The translations under genes and the position numbers were made by a program. The notes under the pieces were generated by a model. It made no database searches and was not told the origin of the DNA. It saw only the letters and a list, made by a program, of their open reading frames with translations. DNA of 64,000 nt from Epiperipatus broadwayi (taxonomy: Eukaryota > Onychophora > Udeonychophora > Euonychophora > Peripatidae): the NCBI GenBank assembly GCA_028023455.1, contig JAQFVV010012531.1:1988001-2052000 (forward strand), read 5' to 3'. This document shows, in pieces, positions 22,090 through 35,199 of this stretch. How positions within the stretch are numbered: the stretch's first letter is position 1; each line of letters begins with the position of its first letter.

Positions 22090-24890
22090 TTATTCCCAGG
22101 AGGGTGTAAGTTTACCAGCCAAGACAGCAATTGGTGGCCAAAAACAATGGGTGATAAGAATTTCCTGATTGTGGACTCAAAATGCCATTTGATGACAACC
22201 TTTATTTAGGTACCTGCAACTGTAAATAATTTTCAAATGAAGGAAGATTACACAAATTAGAAGAACTGTCTAATATTAAATGCATCATTGTTGGATTTAT
22301 TAAGGTAGAAGAAAAGATAAGACAATTGATTTAAAAAGTGTCATCTCTTTAGCACAAATATTGGAAGCATAAGTGGAGTAGGACTCATTATAAATAAATA
22401 GTAGAACAACAACATTGTGAAGACTGACGATACACCAGACAGAGTTGCAAGATTAGTTTTTCAAATTAATGAAGTATGTCAAATGCAAATTATTCAAATT
22501 TATGTCCAATAAGTTCTCATGGGGATGGAAAATAGAAGATGTTCATATGGATATACAAGATAGTCGTGATCAGATCAAACAAAGATTTTAAAATTATCAT
22601 GAGAAACTTTAATGGTAGAATTGGAAAATGATTGAAAAGTGGATGATGATATAAATGAGAGGATACAGACTTGTGAAGTATGTAGAAAAAAAAAAAACAA
22701 CTCTATATACTATGAATTCTTTGTTTGAGAAAAATGTTAAATGAAAATAGACATGGAAGCCAAATGAAAATTCAGCAAAATTGGATTATATTTTGACTAA
22801 TAGAAAATAGACATTTCAAGATTTATAATGTTCTTAATAGATTCATCACAGGAAATGGTCAACAATTAGTGGGATGTATGATATGTGTTAGTGCAAAAAT
22901 TGGAAACAAAAAGTATTGAGAAAAACAGTTGGTTTCTTAACCACCATAAATACTCTAATGAATTTCATTTAGGACTCCCAACTTATCTTAAAATATTAAC
23001 AGACTTTGAAAATGGTCCAGACTTGAATGAAATTAATAAAAGATATCTGATAGCTGGTAAACTAAAGCATCCATCATTTTATCAGCAAATTTTGTACAAA
23101 GAAAAGACAATGTAAGAAGAAAAGAAGAAAAATTTTTTTTAATGATCTGTTAAGAAGAATATCTGTAGAATTTTGAAAAATGGTACAAAAAAACCATTAA
23201 TAATGATGTAAGAAAATATAATTGTGTAATTGTTGAGCAAAGGTTTAGAAAAAAATAATAGCCTCAAAAGTATAAAATAACATCTTGATATTAGAAGGAA
23301 AGTTATTTTAGCAATATAAGAAAAGTTTAAATTCTTACTAAAAAGAAAGATGATATCATGAAATGTATGAAAGATTTCTATAAAGAATTATATAGTAATA
23401 AAGAACAAGAATCTTCTGAATTACACAGCATTTTAATTGAAAAAGTGAGATATGCAATTAGGTAAATTTATGAAAAAAAGAAAAGTTCCAGGGAAAAATG
23501 AAATTATTATTGGTATTTTAAAATAAGCACATGAAGAAATAGATTTTTTTTTTTGGCAAAATTATATATCAAATATTTAAATGATAAAGATGTACGAAAT
23601 AATTGGAAGACTGTAATAGTAATATGGATATTTAAAAAAGGTGATGAAGATATGAAAAATTACATACCTACTAGTCTTCTATAAGTCTTATACAATTTTT
23701 TTACTAAGATAATTACAATTCAGTTATAGCAAACTTTGGCCAACTAAAAGAATAAGCTGTATTTAAAAGAGATTTTAACACAGTGGATCACATCTAATAT
23801 TGAAAGAATTTATAGAAAGAGCCAGTGAATATGAGTTGTCATTATGCTTTGCATTTGTAGATTATGAAAAGGCATTTAATTGTATAAAAATATCTATGAA
23901 GTTATAAAAAGGACCAATGAATTTGAATTACTGTTATTCTTTGGATTTGTAGATTATGAACTGCCATTTAACTCTGTAGTAATTTCTACAGTGATTAAAG
24001 CATTGGATCATCAGCATATAGACACAGGATATTATTATATTCTAAAGATTATTTATCAAAATGCAACATCTGAAATTAGATTACATGATGATTCTAAGAA
24101 GATTGATATCAAGAAAGATGTATAACAGACAGTGATTTTGTATCTTCAAATCTTTTTACAGCAGTTTAACAAGAAGTATTTTGCGGATTAAAATGGGAAG
24201 CGAAGAGAATAAAAGTGAATGCAGATTATTTAAGTCAGCTAGATTTTGCATATGATGTGGTTGTGCTAGCAAATTATGCTTCAGAACTTCTGGAAATATT
24301 ATAAGAATTATCAGATGAAAGTAAGTAAATAGGACTAAAGATATATATATAATGGATGAAATTGGATAATGGATGAAATTGGATGGAATGCTTTTGGTAG
24401 AAATAACTTAATATTAAATGGAAATATGTGTTTGAAAAGGATTTCTAATAAATGTGTTTTATCATTCTTACTTATGTATCTGAGACTTGGACAATTAACA
24501 GAAGAGCAGCACAAAGACTAATCAGTGATATATAGAAAGATATAAATTAGAAGTAACAAGAAGAGATTGAAAATGAAGTACATGAGAAAGGTAACAAACA
24601 GGTATCACTGGCATCATTGGAAAAATTTTTGAGCTGAAATGAAGCTGGGTTAGACATAATGCTATAAGAGATAATAATAGATGGACAGTTGAAGTTTTTA
24701 AATTGTATTCTAAGAGATTGCAAAAGATCTAGAAAGAAACTACATGTGAGATGGATGAATGAAATAAGGAAGTTTTCTGGTGTGATGAGGCTAGATATAA
24801 AAGAAATCAGATTAAACTTGGAGAAAACTTCATATTGCAGTGGATCAGTAATGGCTGAAAATTAAGATGATGATAAATATATACATACAT
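22090..24890 (+). mobile_element. RTE-like non-LTR retrotransposon (LINE), nearly full length, inactivated
   Basis: In order, with many frameshifts and stops: an apurinic/apyrimidinic-type endonuclease (LEELSNIKC..VG at about 22255-22310; RVARLVFQINEVCQMQIIQI at about 22450; IIMRNFNGRIGK at about 22595; LDYILTNRK at about 22785); a reverse transcriptase (MKKRKVPGKNEI at about 23470; FKKGDEDMKNYIPTSLL at about 23630; FVDYEKAFN at about 23860; ILKIIYQNATSEIRLHDD; LDFAYDVVVLANYASELLE at about 24240); and a C-terminal region (SETWTINRRAAQRL at about 24480, RWMNEIRKFSG at about 24750). The active-site FADD reads FAYD (24245-24256) and the endonuclease GDFN reads RNFN, so it cannot be active. It ends near a GATGATGATAAATATATACA tail, like the short 3' repeats of RTE elements. 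Confidence 0.88.
23801..23972 (+). repeat. Tandem duplication of the RT FVDYE block inside the LINE
   Basis: Two adjacent segments (about 23801-23880 and 23886-23972) both encode the same RT block. The first reads SEYELSLCFAFVDYEKAFN and the second NEFELLLFFGFVDYELPFN. An RT has this block once. The copies differ at several residues, so the duplication is old. Confidence 0.75.
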
Positions 24891-24894
24891 AGGT

Positions 24895-26633
24895 TAAAGG
24901 TAAAACAATTGCAAATTGGCAGATAGTGATGGTTTCAGTGGTGTTTTCATTCCTATTTTACTATTTAACTCCTAATAGCTGGCTGTCCAATATTGAATCA
25001 TCAGCTGGGGTTGACAATGAGTTCACTATTTGAAAAAAAAATCATGTCGAATTAAAATAGGATTTTTTCCTCCAAGTTTTATTAGGCTTGGATTTAAAAT
25101 CCCAATATGGAAATCACAGCAAGATGAGTTTTAGCATTATGTGATACACCTTATATATACATGTGCATGTGTATATCATCTTATATATTTATTTTATATT
25201 ATTTTCTAATTTTATATTTAAAATCCCCATTGTAATTGTGTTATGTTATAATTATTATTTTTTATTATATATATATATATAAATACATAATTATAAAAGT
25301 AACAATAAAACAGTTACAAGGAAACTATTAAAAACAAGTACTGTATTTGAAAGCTTTCTTTCTTTCACCAAGAATATTAGAATTTGTCTATATTTGGTTG
25401 TGAGTTCTATTATTAGTTGTGCTTAAAAATAATTTGAATTTCACATATGATAGAAAAAAAAATTTTTTTTCAGTGGCTGTATCTTATCCTTTAATTTGTA
25501 ATAATTTATATTTATCAACAAAGAGTTATTTGTATTAATGAAATTTGTTTATGTTTATGGAAATCATGTATTTATAAATATTGTAGGAATCATTAAATTG
25601 ATGGTGTTATTTTTCAAATGATAAGTTAGAATCATAATAATAATAACAAATCACTCAATTCTTTACATAATACAGTATATCATCAAATATGAATAACTCT
25701 TTATTCTAGTGACATCTATGATAAGCTTAAACAATCAGTGATTATTAGAGGTTTAGCTTAAATGTGATGAATCCCAAGCAAAGACCAGAAACTGAATTGG
25801 GATAAGAATTTAAGTGCATCAATATCTGGTGTAGATAGCTGTAGAGAGTTGCTTTTGTTAAATTAGAGTAAATTTTGTTAAGGGAAAATTAGACAATGAC
25901 GAGCAAAGGTTATTGCTTGATTATATTACTTCATTGCCCTGTTACTTTACCTGTCTTCTGACAGAGAAATTAACATACATAAGAACAAAAAAAAAACAAA
26001 ATAGTAAGTACTCTTTGTTTTTATACAAAAATGATCAATTTTTGTGATGTCTAATATTGAAAGACATCATTAATCTTTATGATTTAATTCTAAAATTGAG
26101 ATGCTATTACTGAATTGTGTTCTTATGATGGCAAGCAATGACAAACTACCACTGATGATGACTAAGTGCTTTGATTTAGTCATAGTCATATTAATTCATT
26201 GTCTGGTTATTTTATCTGTCTTTAGTCATATAATATATGTATATACTAACACATCATTTGATTCTTTTAATTATTACAGTATTATAAACTCAAACACTTT
26301 TTTTTTGCATTATAGCACCATTTGTTATATGTTTGAGTTACCAGATGGCAGCACAATTTAATCTCCAGACCAGTTGCTTAGCCAGAGAATAAATTAGAAT
26401 ACAATTAATATTATTAAAATATATAGTCACTGATTTGAGATCAGATCTATATGCAAGTAGATTGACCTGGTTTCAAAATCTCTAGGTTTTTTTAATTTTA
26501 GGTTATTAGCTTGGTGATTAAAAAATATAAAGCTGGCTGCCAGATGCATAGCTGCTTAAAATCTAGTTTTGAATCTCAGATCCTCATTAAAGGGGGGGGG
26601 GAGGAAATCAGTATGGGAATGGGGATTGAATTG
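24895..26633. other. Gene-free AT-rich stretch
   Basis: No gene recognised. There is an (AT)n run at about 25265-25280, and a short SINE-like scrap near 25837 matches the 6537-6615 arm. The open segment 26101-26361 has no recognisable motif. A run of 10 G lies at about 26592-26601. Confidence 0.4.
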
Positions 26634-26641
26634 CACTAGAT

Positions 26642-27041
26642 CAGGGGTCCCCAACCTTTTTGCACTTAAGAGCACATTCTGTAATACCGGCCAAATGGCG
26701 GGCACCATTTATTTTTTCAACCAGGTGGCGGGCACCATTTATTTTTTTAATGTAAATTTATAGTTGGATATTGTTAATAATACACATAATGTACAAAAAA
26801 ATATTTATTTCAAAAATAAAATTTTAACATATAATTAATGTTTATATTTTTACACTGTAAAAGTATATAGTATGCCCTACAATTTGATTACAATATAGTA
26901 CAATAATTTATAAGAAAATTTAAAAATTAAATTTATTTGTATCAGATAAATAATTTTTTATCGTGTTCGGATAGCGGCGGGCACATGTAAAATGGTCTGC
27001 GGGCACCATGGTGCCTGCGTGCATAGGGTTGGGGACCCCTG
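26642..27041. mobile_element. Non-autonomous hAT element (400 bp)
   Basis: Both ends carry the perfect 15-bp inverted repeat CAGGGGTCCCCAACC, flanked by CACTAGAT (26634-26641) and TACTAGAT (27042-27049). That is an 8-bp target duplication with one mismatch, diagnostic of hAT elements. Subterminal GGCGGGCACCAT motifs occur twice on the left (26698-26709 and 26727-26738), and the left and right interiors also share GCGGGCAC. There is no transposase coding. The end sequence resembles the Charlie-group hAT ends known from vertebrates and other animals. Confidence 0.92.
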
Positions 27042-27049
27042 TACTAGAT

Positions 27050-30000
27050 GTTATAGAGACTGGGAAATGCTCACGTTTATATATACATTTGAAATGAAAC
27101 TTTTTTTCTGTTTGAAAATTGATCACATTGATGCCCTATTAAAAGTATGATATTCAATAATTTTGTAATTGCGCTTTTAGCTGTTTTGGTAAAAAAAAAG
27201 AAAAAATATGATAGAGATTAAATAATCGATTAGCAGTGTTTCTTTTTTAAAAAATTACTTTTAGAAAAGAATTATTTATTTTCATTTGATTTATCTGTTT
27301 TTTTTTCTTTTTATTTTATATCATTCTTGGTAGTCACTGATTTATGGTTGACCAGAGAACTCCAATTGATCTTTGTCATTGATTGAATTTATGAGTTTAT
27401 CAGATTTGCTTTATTTCTCTTTTTAGTGAGTTTTTCCAGGTGGGTTTTTTCCAGAAAAGGATCAGTTAGTGCATAAAATATGATCTTGAGTTTTGAAAAT
27501 CTTTTAAGAAAATAAAAATTATCTTTTTTCAAATGGTAGATTTTGGAATAATTTAAAGTGAGCAATATTTTAAATTATTGTACCATTTGCTAGAAAGCAG
27601 GTTTGTTGATTCTTATAAGTTTGTTTTTTTGCCAATCTACACATTTAAGATTTTCATTATAATATATTAAAAAATTATATGATAAATTTCTATTTTTTTT
27701 TTTTTTTTAAATTTGCTTTTTTTGTTATAATTTATGAAATAAATTTTACTTTCCCTTTTTTTCTTACATATTTTTTATTTGATTTAAATATTTCAGATGT
27801 GTTCTATATTAATCTTCAATCTATATTAAATAAATTCATTAAACCAACAATATATTAACTGTCTCAATATTCGCTGTTTTATTTATCAATTGTATACATA
27901 CAAATAAATAAAAAGATGCACATTTTACTTGTAAATATTATTTTTTGACGAGATATAATCACCATTTTTTTTTCTTGCAGTATTCTTTCTAAATCTTGCA
28001 CTTTAAATTACACCATGAATTCATTGAATCCTATTTTTTTGCAATGTAAGTGAAAGCATCATATTTAATTTGTTTGTTCTTTGTTTTTTTTTTACCAAAA
28101 ATTTTGTAACTTTTTTCGGAAATAACTTCATAGCATGAACCTAATAATCATAACAATTTTAACAGCCAAAAGAAATTCATGTCTTGTAAGAAACAAAATG
28201 ATAATTATTAATTTAATTACAAACAAAAAAATATATATTCTGAAGTCTGCTGTTTGTTTAAAAAAAATTTAATCATTCATTTCTGAAATACTGAAAGAAA
28301 AAAAACTATTTTTGTAATGTAATATATTGAACATATGTAAGAAATAAAACTAGTGCATATCACTAGCTGAAAAAAATATGTATATACAGGCATTAATATA
28401 TACATATATAAATACATGCACTCTTTGTATTATTCTATTTTTAAAAAAATATTTTGTTTATAAACTTAAATTATTTATGTTTTCTAATTTTTAAATTCAG
28501 TTGTATTAAATATGCTGTATGTGTTTATACATATTCAAAAAGAATCTGTATTCTATATATATGTGCATACGTTGATTATGAGTCGTATCTGTTCATAGTG
28601 ATATTGTATATAGTATTGTAAACAATGACCGAGCTATTATTTAATTTGCATCATCTGCTAGAGGTTTTAAAACAAAATATAATGGTTGCAGTGGTTCCAC
28701 TGTAAATGACTATTAGTCATATGGAAGATATGTATATGTTTTCTTGCACGAGCTTTTAGTTTATATTCAATAGCTACTTTTTCATTTTATGCTATTCAGG
28801 CTAATGATCATAAAAGTTCGACTTCAATATGTCTTAAGGTTTTGAATTTAGTTTTTTTTTACTTGTTTAGCTTTACAAAGTCTTAAATATTGTAGTGACA
28901 TTGGTCATAATTTAATGACAAACCCTTTTGTTTTCATGAAAAGTTAATGGCACATATCAGAACTAAACATCCTATAATTTTTCTTTTTTACCTGTTGAGT
29001 ATTGTATTCTCTTTCATTCTGTTTAGAATTAGTCTCACATTAGGTTAAAGACAATTTTATCTTTTTTCATACATTTTGAACTTTCACTTTTTCTCAAGTT
29101 TCATTTATTCAGATCTCTAGTCATTTAAATCAGTGTAGGATCTGATCATTATGTATCTCTCATACTGTCAATCTCTTCTCTACATTAAATGTAACAATAT
29201 TATTGTATCTTTGCACAAACACATTTTCATTCTTCAAATAAACACATATTTTTAGCTTCAAACTTTTATTTCTTCTTTCTCTTTTTTAATTTTTTATTTA
29301 ATATCTTTCTCTTTATTTTTTCTTTTTCTTCTGGAATTAGAATGGCCATTTTCATTTACAAACGACTTCTAATGAATATGAAATGGCATTTAATGTAAGC
29401 AAGAGGAAAAGATAAACAGGTTCTTTCTCTTCAGAAATAGACAATTTCTTCATCAATGTTAAAGACTGCATTAGTTTTATTTTTTGTTGTATGTTTAGCA
29501 TATGGGTATTTATTTGACCTGCCCTACTTTGAGACTTTTATTCAGTCTTCAATTGGATTGATTCCCTTTTGCTAACTATTAAATAAATGTATAGTTAGAT
29601 CATGGGCTAACTTTTTAGAAAAAGAACTTTTCAACTACCTAAAAAAAAAATCTAAATTCGTCCCCAAATTGAATTCAAGATCATAGGCTTAGTAAATAGG
29701 TGCATTAATCATTACATCTTATTTATTCATTTATATGTATTTCTGTAGCTAATATGGTGTTATTGCTAAAGTCATTATATATATGTAAATAAGGTACCCA
29801 TTAAAATTATAATGTAAATTTTAAATTACAATAACCATAAATGATAATAATAAATTAATTAATCAGAGGTATTTTTGATTATGTTGTGATCATTATCAAT
29901 TGAAGTCATGTGGTTTTAAAAAAAGCAGATATCATGTGATTTCTTTAAATTGGTTAATAAAAAAATGCTTCTTTATTTTCACTCTTTTTATGATGTCTTC

Positions 30001-30314
30001 TTCATTTAATATTTTGTCTGTGATTTGAGTTAAAGGTAAATTTAAAATTGCAAGATTTTTTTAGGTCAAAGAAAATTGAAGCAATTTTAGATTGATTATT
30101 GATGCTCTTTTAATCGTTTTGCCAAAGAATGTCTAGATTCCAAATGTATTGTTTTCCATCCACAAATAATTTGATAAATAATATTATTTTTTATATATAA
30201 TTTAAAATTTACATAAATATATCAATAATTATTTTTGATTGAATATATTAACCATGTCCAGAAGTGGATGTTGTATACTAAAAGTTCATAAGTTGTGAAA
30301 AAATTAGATTAATA
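27050..30314. other. Gene-free AT-rich stretch
   Basis: Poly-T-rich sequence over 3.2 kb. No gene, RNA gene or repeat family recognised. Confidence 0.5.
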
Positions 30315-30435
30315 GTCTTGCGTTGTTAGCCGAGAGGTATCGCAGCCACCATGCAAGCAAGTAGTTGGTTGCAGACGGTTGTGGGTTCGCGTCCCGGCCG
30401 ATGCTATGACATATGAAAAAAAAAAAAAAAAAAAA
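30315..30435 (+). mobile_element. tRNA-derived SINE, best-preserved copy
   Basis: The body contains an A-box-like TTAGCCGAGAGGT and a perfect B-box GGTTCGCGTCC within TGTGGGTTCGCGTCCCGGCC. It then has GATGCTATGACATATG and a 20-nt poly-A tail. GGCCGAGAGGT-type A-boxes are typical of tRNA-Leu/Ser-like sequences. About 100 bp long without the tail. Likely transcribed by RNA polymerase III and moved by a LINE in trans. Target duplications are unclear here. Confidence 0.88.
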
Positions 30436-31552
30436 TAAAATAATAATTTGAAGAATACACATATATTTTAAAATAACAAAATTTGGTTTATATATCATAT
30501 TAAAAAAGAAATATAACATTGTAAAAAGAAATATAATAATGCAGGTTTATTTAGCGTATAGATTTTTTTTAAAAACTTAACTATTAATAAAATATCATAA
30601 AAGAATTTGTAAAGATTCTAATCAAAAAATATAATTACCTGTAGTTTTATCAAATCCTTTAATCCTGTCATGTAGCCATAGATTTACTAATAATTGATAT
30701 GTGATTCATAGTTGGTATCATTCACATTTACTAAATCAATGGTTGGAAAATTCCATTTATAAAGTAGATGATCGCAACTAGATTCTCTTGAATCTGTTGA
30801 TATTCTAATGACATCTACAAAGATCAAATTCACTTGGTTTTATTATTGGATCTGTTAAAAAAAAAATTGTTTGGCCAATCATAAGAATTCCATAATCTGT
30901 AGATTCGTGATTTTCTGTGAAGCAACAGGAAGCCACTGCAAAGGAGTAGACTTGAAGGTACAAGTAATATAATATTTAGTTGAATATTCAGAAGTTTAAT
31001 GTGAGAATTTTAAAATATATTATTCAAAAATATAATAATACATTTAAGAAGCTATTTTGTACTTATGTAATTATTAATCATTGTGAACAAAATTTGCATG
31101 CAATTAATTAATTATACACATTGATATGTATCTGGCTCCATATATATATAACTTAATGTTGTGATTAGTAACTTCCACCATAATTATGAATAAGTAATTA
31201 TATTTTTTGCTTCAGCCTAATTCATGGATAAGCCATTTGAGTGAATGGAATATTTATTTTTTGTTACCATAAATTGATTTTGACTGATGTAAATCAATGC
31301 AACTAGTAATTATGATAAATATATTCAAATTATGATTATGTGAGTTTCCGTGTGATAAGAAAGAAACTCAAAGATTTTTTAAACAGAATGATAAATTTAT
31401 TACTTTATTAATATGGTAAATAAAACAAGTAATAGTAAATGATACAATTATATTATTTTATAAATGAATTCTACACAAATTATATAACAAATGATAATTG
31501 TATAAACGAATATCACATGATAACTATTTATTATGCTTGCTTTTAACTGTTA
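30436..31552. other. Gene-free AT-rich stretch
   Basis: No gene or repeat recognised. Confidence 0.5.
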
Positions 31553-31705
31553 TTAAAATAGGCAAAACTCTCTATACATATCAGTCTGGGGATATTGAAT
31601 GAGTAGGTACTAGATGGGGATTTTTTGCACAAGGCTTCTGGCATCCATTGATTACTCTGGCTTGCACTGAATGACAATACGTATAGAGAGTTTTGCATGT
31701 TTTAA
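31553..31705. mobile_element. Family A MITE (TTAA-flanked), copy 2
   Basis: TTAA at 31553-31556 and 31702-31705 bound inverted ends AATAGGCAAAACTCTCTATAC and, read inward, AACATGCAAAACTCTCTATAC. The interior (CAGTCTGGGGATATTGAATG, CCATTGATTACTCTGGCTTG) matches the copy at 8317. It is slightly shorter than that copy. Confidence 0.75.
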
Positions 31706-32680
31706 TAAACGAATATATATTAATATATCATGTTTTATGAATATTTTTATATATATTAAAATTTTGTCTGATAAAAGAAAAGAAACATATTTTATAAAAT
31801 TTTGTTACAGTTTAATATTATTTTTAAATATTAATACCTTTCATGTCAATGTATGTTAAATAATGAAATAATAATTATGATTAAATCGATATAATGCTTA
31901 TGGATAAAAGAATTGTAGTTATTAATTTCCAACTATTTATATTTATATATAATTATTTTATATGTAATAATATAATGCTTATTTTAAAAAATAATGTTAA
32001 TAGATCAAAATTTATCTAAATATGAAAAATTAAATAATATTATACAACAAATTGTTATATTTAAACAATTTTATATATCTATATAAAATTTGTATCAATA
32101 ATCCTCTCAAGAAATTTATCTCACTAAAATGATTTGATAGTATCCTAAAGTTGAATGCAATATAATTGAATGTGCAAAACCTATATGTATAAAAATAATA
32201 ATTAAAATAAAAACTCTCAAAATATTACCACCACTGTGATTTCATAGCATCTGTCATTGTAAACAGATACATATGCAATTAGAAATCGGAAATAAATACC
32301 CTAATGGTGTTACCTTATGCTGCTTAGTGAGTATATTTATAAAGAAAACAAATGTAGAAGCAAAAATAAAGAATACTATCAACCATGTAATTCAATTCAA
32401 TTGATTAAGTTTATTTAATTTGATTATTCATACACATAAGATAAAAATTGCTCACAAATATATATATGAATACAATTCTAGTTTACAATAAATATATTGA
32501 CATTATATTTATTATTTTATTGCTACAGATTGTCTTTAAAACTATACATACATTATTAAAAATGATTAAAGCCAATAAATACTTAGACAATCCCAATATC
32601 AATAACAATCAGTAATCTTAACCTGTTGTCAAGCAACCTTCTTTTAACAATAAAGATGGATTTTAAAAGATTATTATTTA
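31706..32680. other. Gene-free AT-rich stretch
   Basis: No gene recognised. Confidence 0.5.
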
Positions 32681-34186
32681 ATAAGAGTATCAAACTCTCC
32701 ATACAGTAGTGCCACCAAGTGCAACTCTTTGTAATTAATGGATGCAGGAACATTTATGCATAAAATTATCTAATGCCTAATTATCCAACATCCCAAGATT
32801 AGTTTCTAGCTTGTGGCTTTCACCAGTGAGGAGCCATGGATTTGAGAGCACTGCACCTAGACCTTAGGACCTAATACAACTCTCCAGCAGTCACCTTTTA
32901 CCCATTTGGTTAACTATAAAACTAGGAGCCCAAGATGAAAACATCATAATGTTTCCAACCCAAGCTCATTCACTTTTATAGTCATATAGATCTAAACTCA
33001 GTTCAGCATCTATATATTTTGGTGTCTTTGGTTTTTCAGAAACCACAGTCACCATTATCCTATGGGCAGGATAGTTATAAAACCATCAATACATTACATG
33101 ATCATCATTTCATATGCTTATATATTCTGAAAATAAGAGTGCCAAACTCTCCATACAATAGTGCTTCAAGTGCAAGCCTTTATAATCAGTGGATGCAGGA
33201 AGGTTTGTGCATAAAATCCTATCTAGTGTCTACTCATCCAACATTCCAGATTAGTTTCTAGCTTGTAGCTTTCATCAGTGAGGAGCCATGAATTTGAGAG
33301 CACAGCACTTAGACCTTAGGATCTATTAATTACAAAGGCTTGCACTTGATAGCACTATTGTATGGAGAGTTTGGTAATCTTATTAGCAGCATGGGTAAGC
33401 ATATGAAATGGTGATCATATGATGTATTGATGGCTTTATACCTATTCTGTCCATAGAATAATGGACATTGTGGCTTTCATCTTGGGCTCCTTGCTTTATA
33501 GTTAATCAAACAGGTAAAAGGTGGCTGCTGGAGGGTTACATTAGATTCTAAGGTCTAAATACAGTGCTTTCAAATCCAAGGCTCCTCCCTGTTGTATGCC
33601 ACAAACTAGTAACTAATCTGGAAATGTTGGGTGAATAAGCAGCAGTTAGGGATTTTAGCACAAGTCTTGGTGGCACTACTGTATTGAGAATTTGGTACTC
33701 TTATTAACAAACAGCATGTATAGCAAATGAAATGGTGATCATGTGATCTTTATGATTCTATACCTATACTGCTCATGGGATAATAGTGATTGTGGTTTTT
33801 GAAAAACCCAAGACACCAAAATGTATAGATGCTGTACTGAGTTCAGATCTATATGACTATACAAGTGAATGTGCTTGGATTGGAAACATGATGTTTTTAT
33901 TTTGGGCTCCTAGCTTTCTAGTTAATCAAGTAGGTAAAAGTTAGCTGCTGGAAGATTGCATTAAATCCTAACAACCCAAAGCTCCTTACTGATGAAAGCC
34001 ACAAAGCTAGAAATTAGTCTGGGGATGTTGGATGAGTAGATACTATATAAGAATTTTATGTACAAACCTTCATGCATTCATTGATTATGAAGGCTTGCAC
34101 TTGGTGGCACTACTGTATGGAGAGTTTGGTATTCTTATTAACAGCATGTAAGCATATGAAATGGTGATCATGAGATGTATTATTAA
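32681..34186. repeat. Array of about 430-bp family A-related units, forward then inverted
   Basis: Two forward units (32681-33132; 33133-about 33325, partial) are followed by inverted units ending at about 33375, 33705 and 34140. Each forward unit starts AAGAGT(A/G)(T/C)CAAACTCTCCAT, then AGTGCCACCAAGTGCAA-type sequence, GGATGCAGGA, TCATCCAACAT.CC, a GCTTTCATCAGTGAGGAGCC block, CTCCAGCAG.CACCTTTTACC and a CCAAGATGAAAACATCAT block. It closes with a CATGATCATCATTTCATATG-type segment. The inverted units carry the complements of these blocks. The polarity switch is near 33325-33335. No protein is encoded. Confidence 0.85.
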
Positions 34187-35199
34187 TATTTATGGTATAT
34201 CAAAAAAAATAAACCATTGATATATATATATGTTATAAAAATATATTTGTCAAATATTTACTATATTTAATCCAATATATTCTAATATAAGTTTAAATAT
34301 AATTAATTCATGCATTGTGTCAACAAAATATTAATATTAAATAAAATATTTAAAATACTCTTTTAAATATAATCAACCAAATGTTTAACAAATATAAAAA
34401 TTCTTTAAATACAACTTTTAAATGAATGTTAGAATTACTAAAATGGATTAATGAAACTAAAGCATACATTATATAATAATTGTATTCATATTAATGAATG
34501 TTTATAAGCCTAATCGTTTTTGGATTAAAAGTGATAGGGTTTGACTTATATTAGGACCTATGTAATATTGTTTCTAAAATTTGAATTTGTATGGAAACAT
34601 TAATATTACTCTGCCATTTCATCAATGCAAAAAATCTTCAATATAATGCTTTAAAAGTTGTCATTTGATTTTTTAAGAATTCACGATTCATACTGTAACT
34701 TAATGATTTGAAAAATGATTATAATATTCAATAATATTTTTTTTGTTATAAATTAAAAAGAATAGTAAGGCATTACAATAATAATATCTGGAAAAGTGTG
34801 TGTGGACTTTAATTAGCCATTTTACACAAAAATATGAAATTTAAAGTCAATAATTTTGTCCTTTTATAGGTTTTAAATTATTCAGAAATGATTTGCTTCA
34901 GCGCATGTATCTGAGTAAATCATACATTAATAAATTTTGACCCCCCTTCCCCTAAAATTCACAATATTAATTTCTAGACATTAACTATTTCTCTTATTAT
35001 AAATGAATAATATATTCATTTAAAAGTTATTAATAAAAGTTTATTAATCAAACATTAGAATTTTATTATTAATTTAACTCGATCTAAAAAGTTGAAGATC
35101 TTTAATTGATAGTAATGAAAATAAATGAAAATTAAGTTGTTTTACTGATGTATGAGTCTTACAGCTAAGTTTGTAAACTCATCCTAGAAAAAATGTTAC
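34187..35199. other. Gene-free AT-rich stretch
   Basis: No gene or repeat recognised. Confidence 0.5.
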
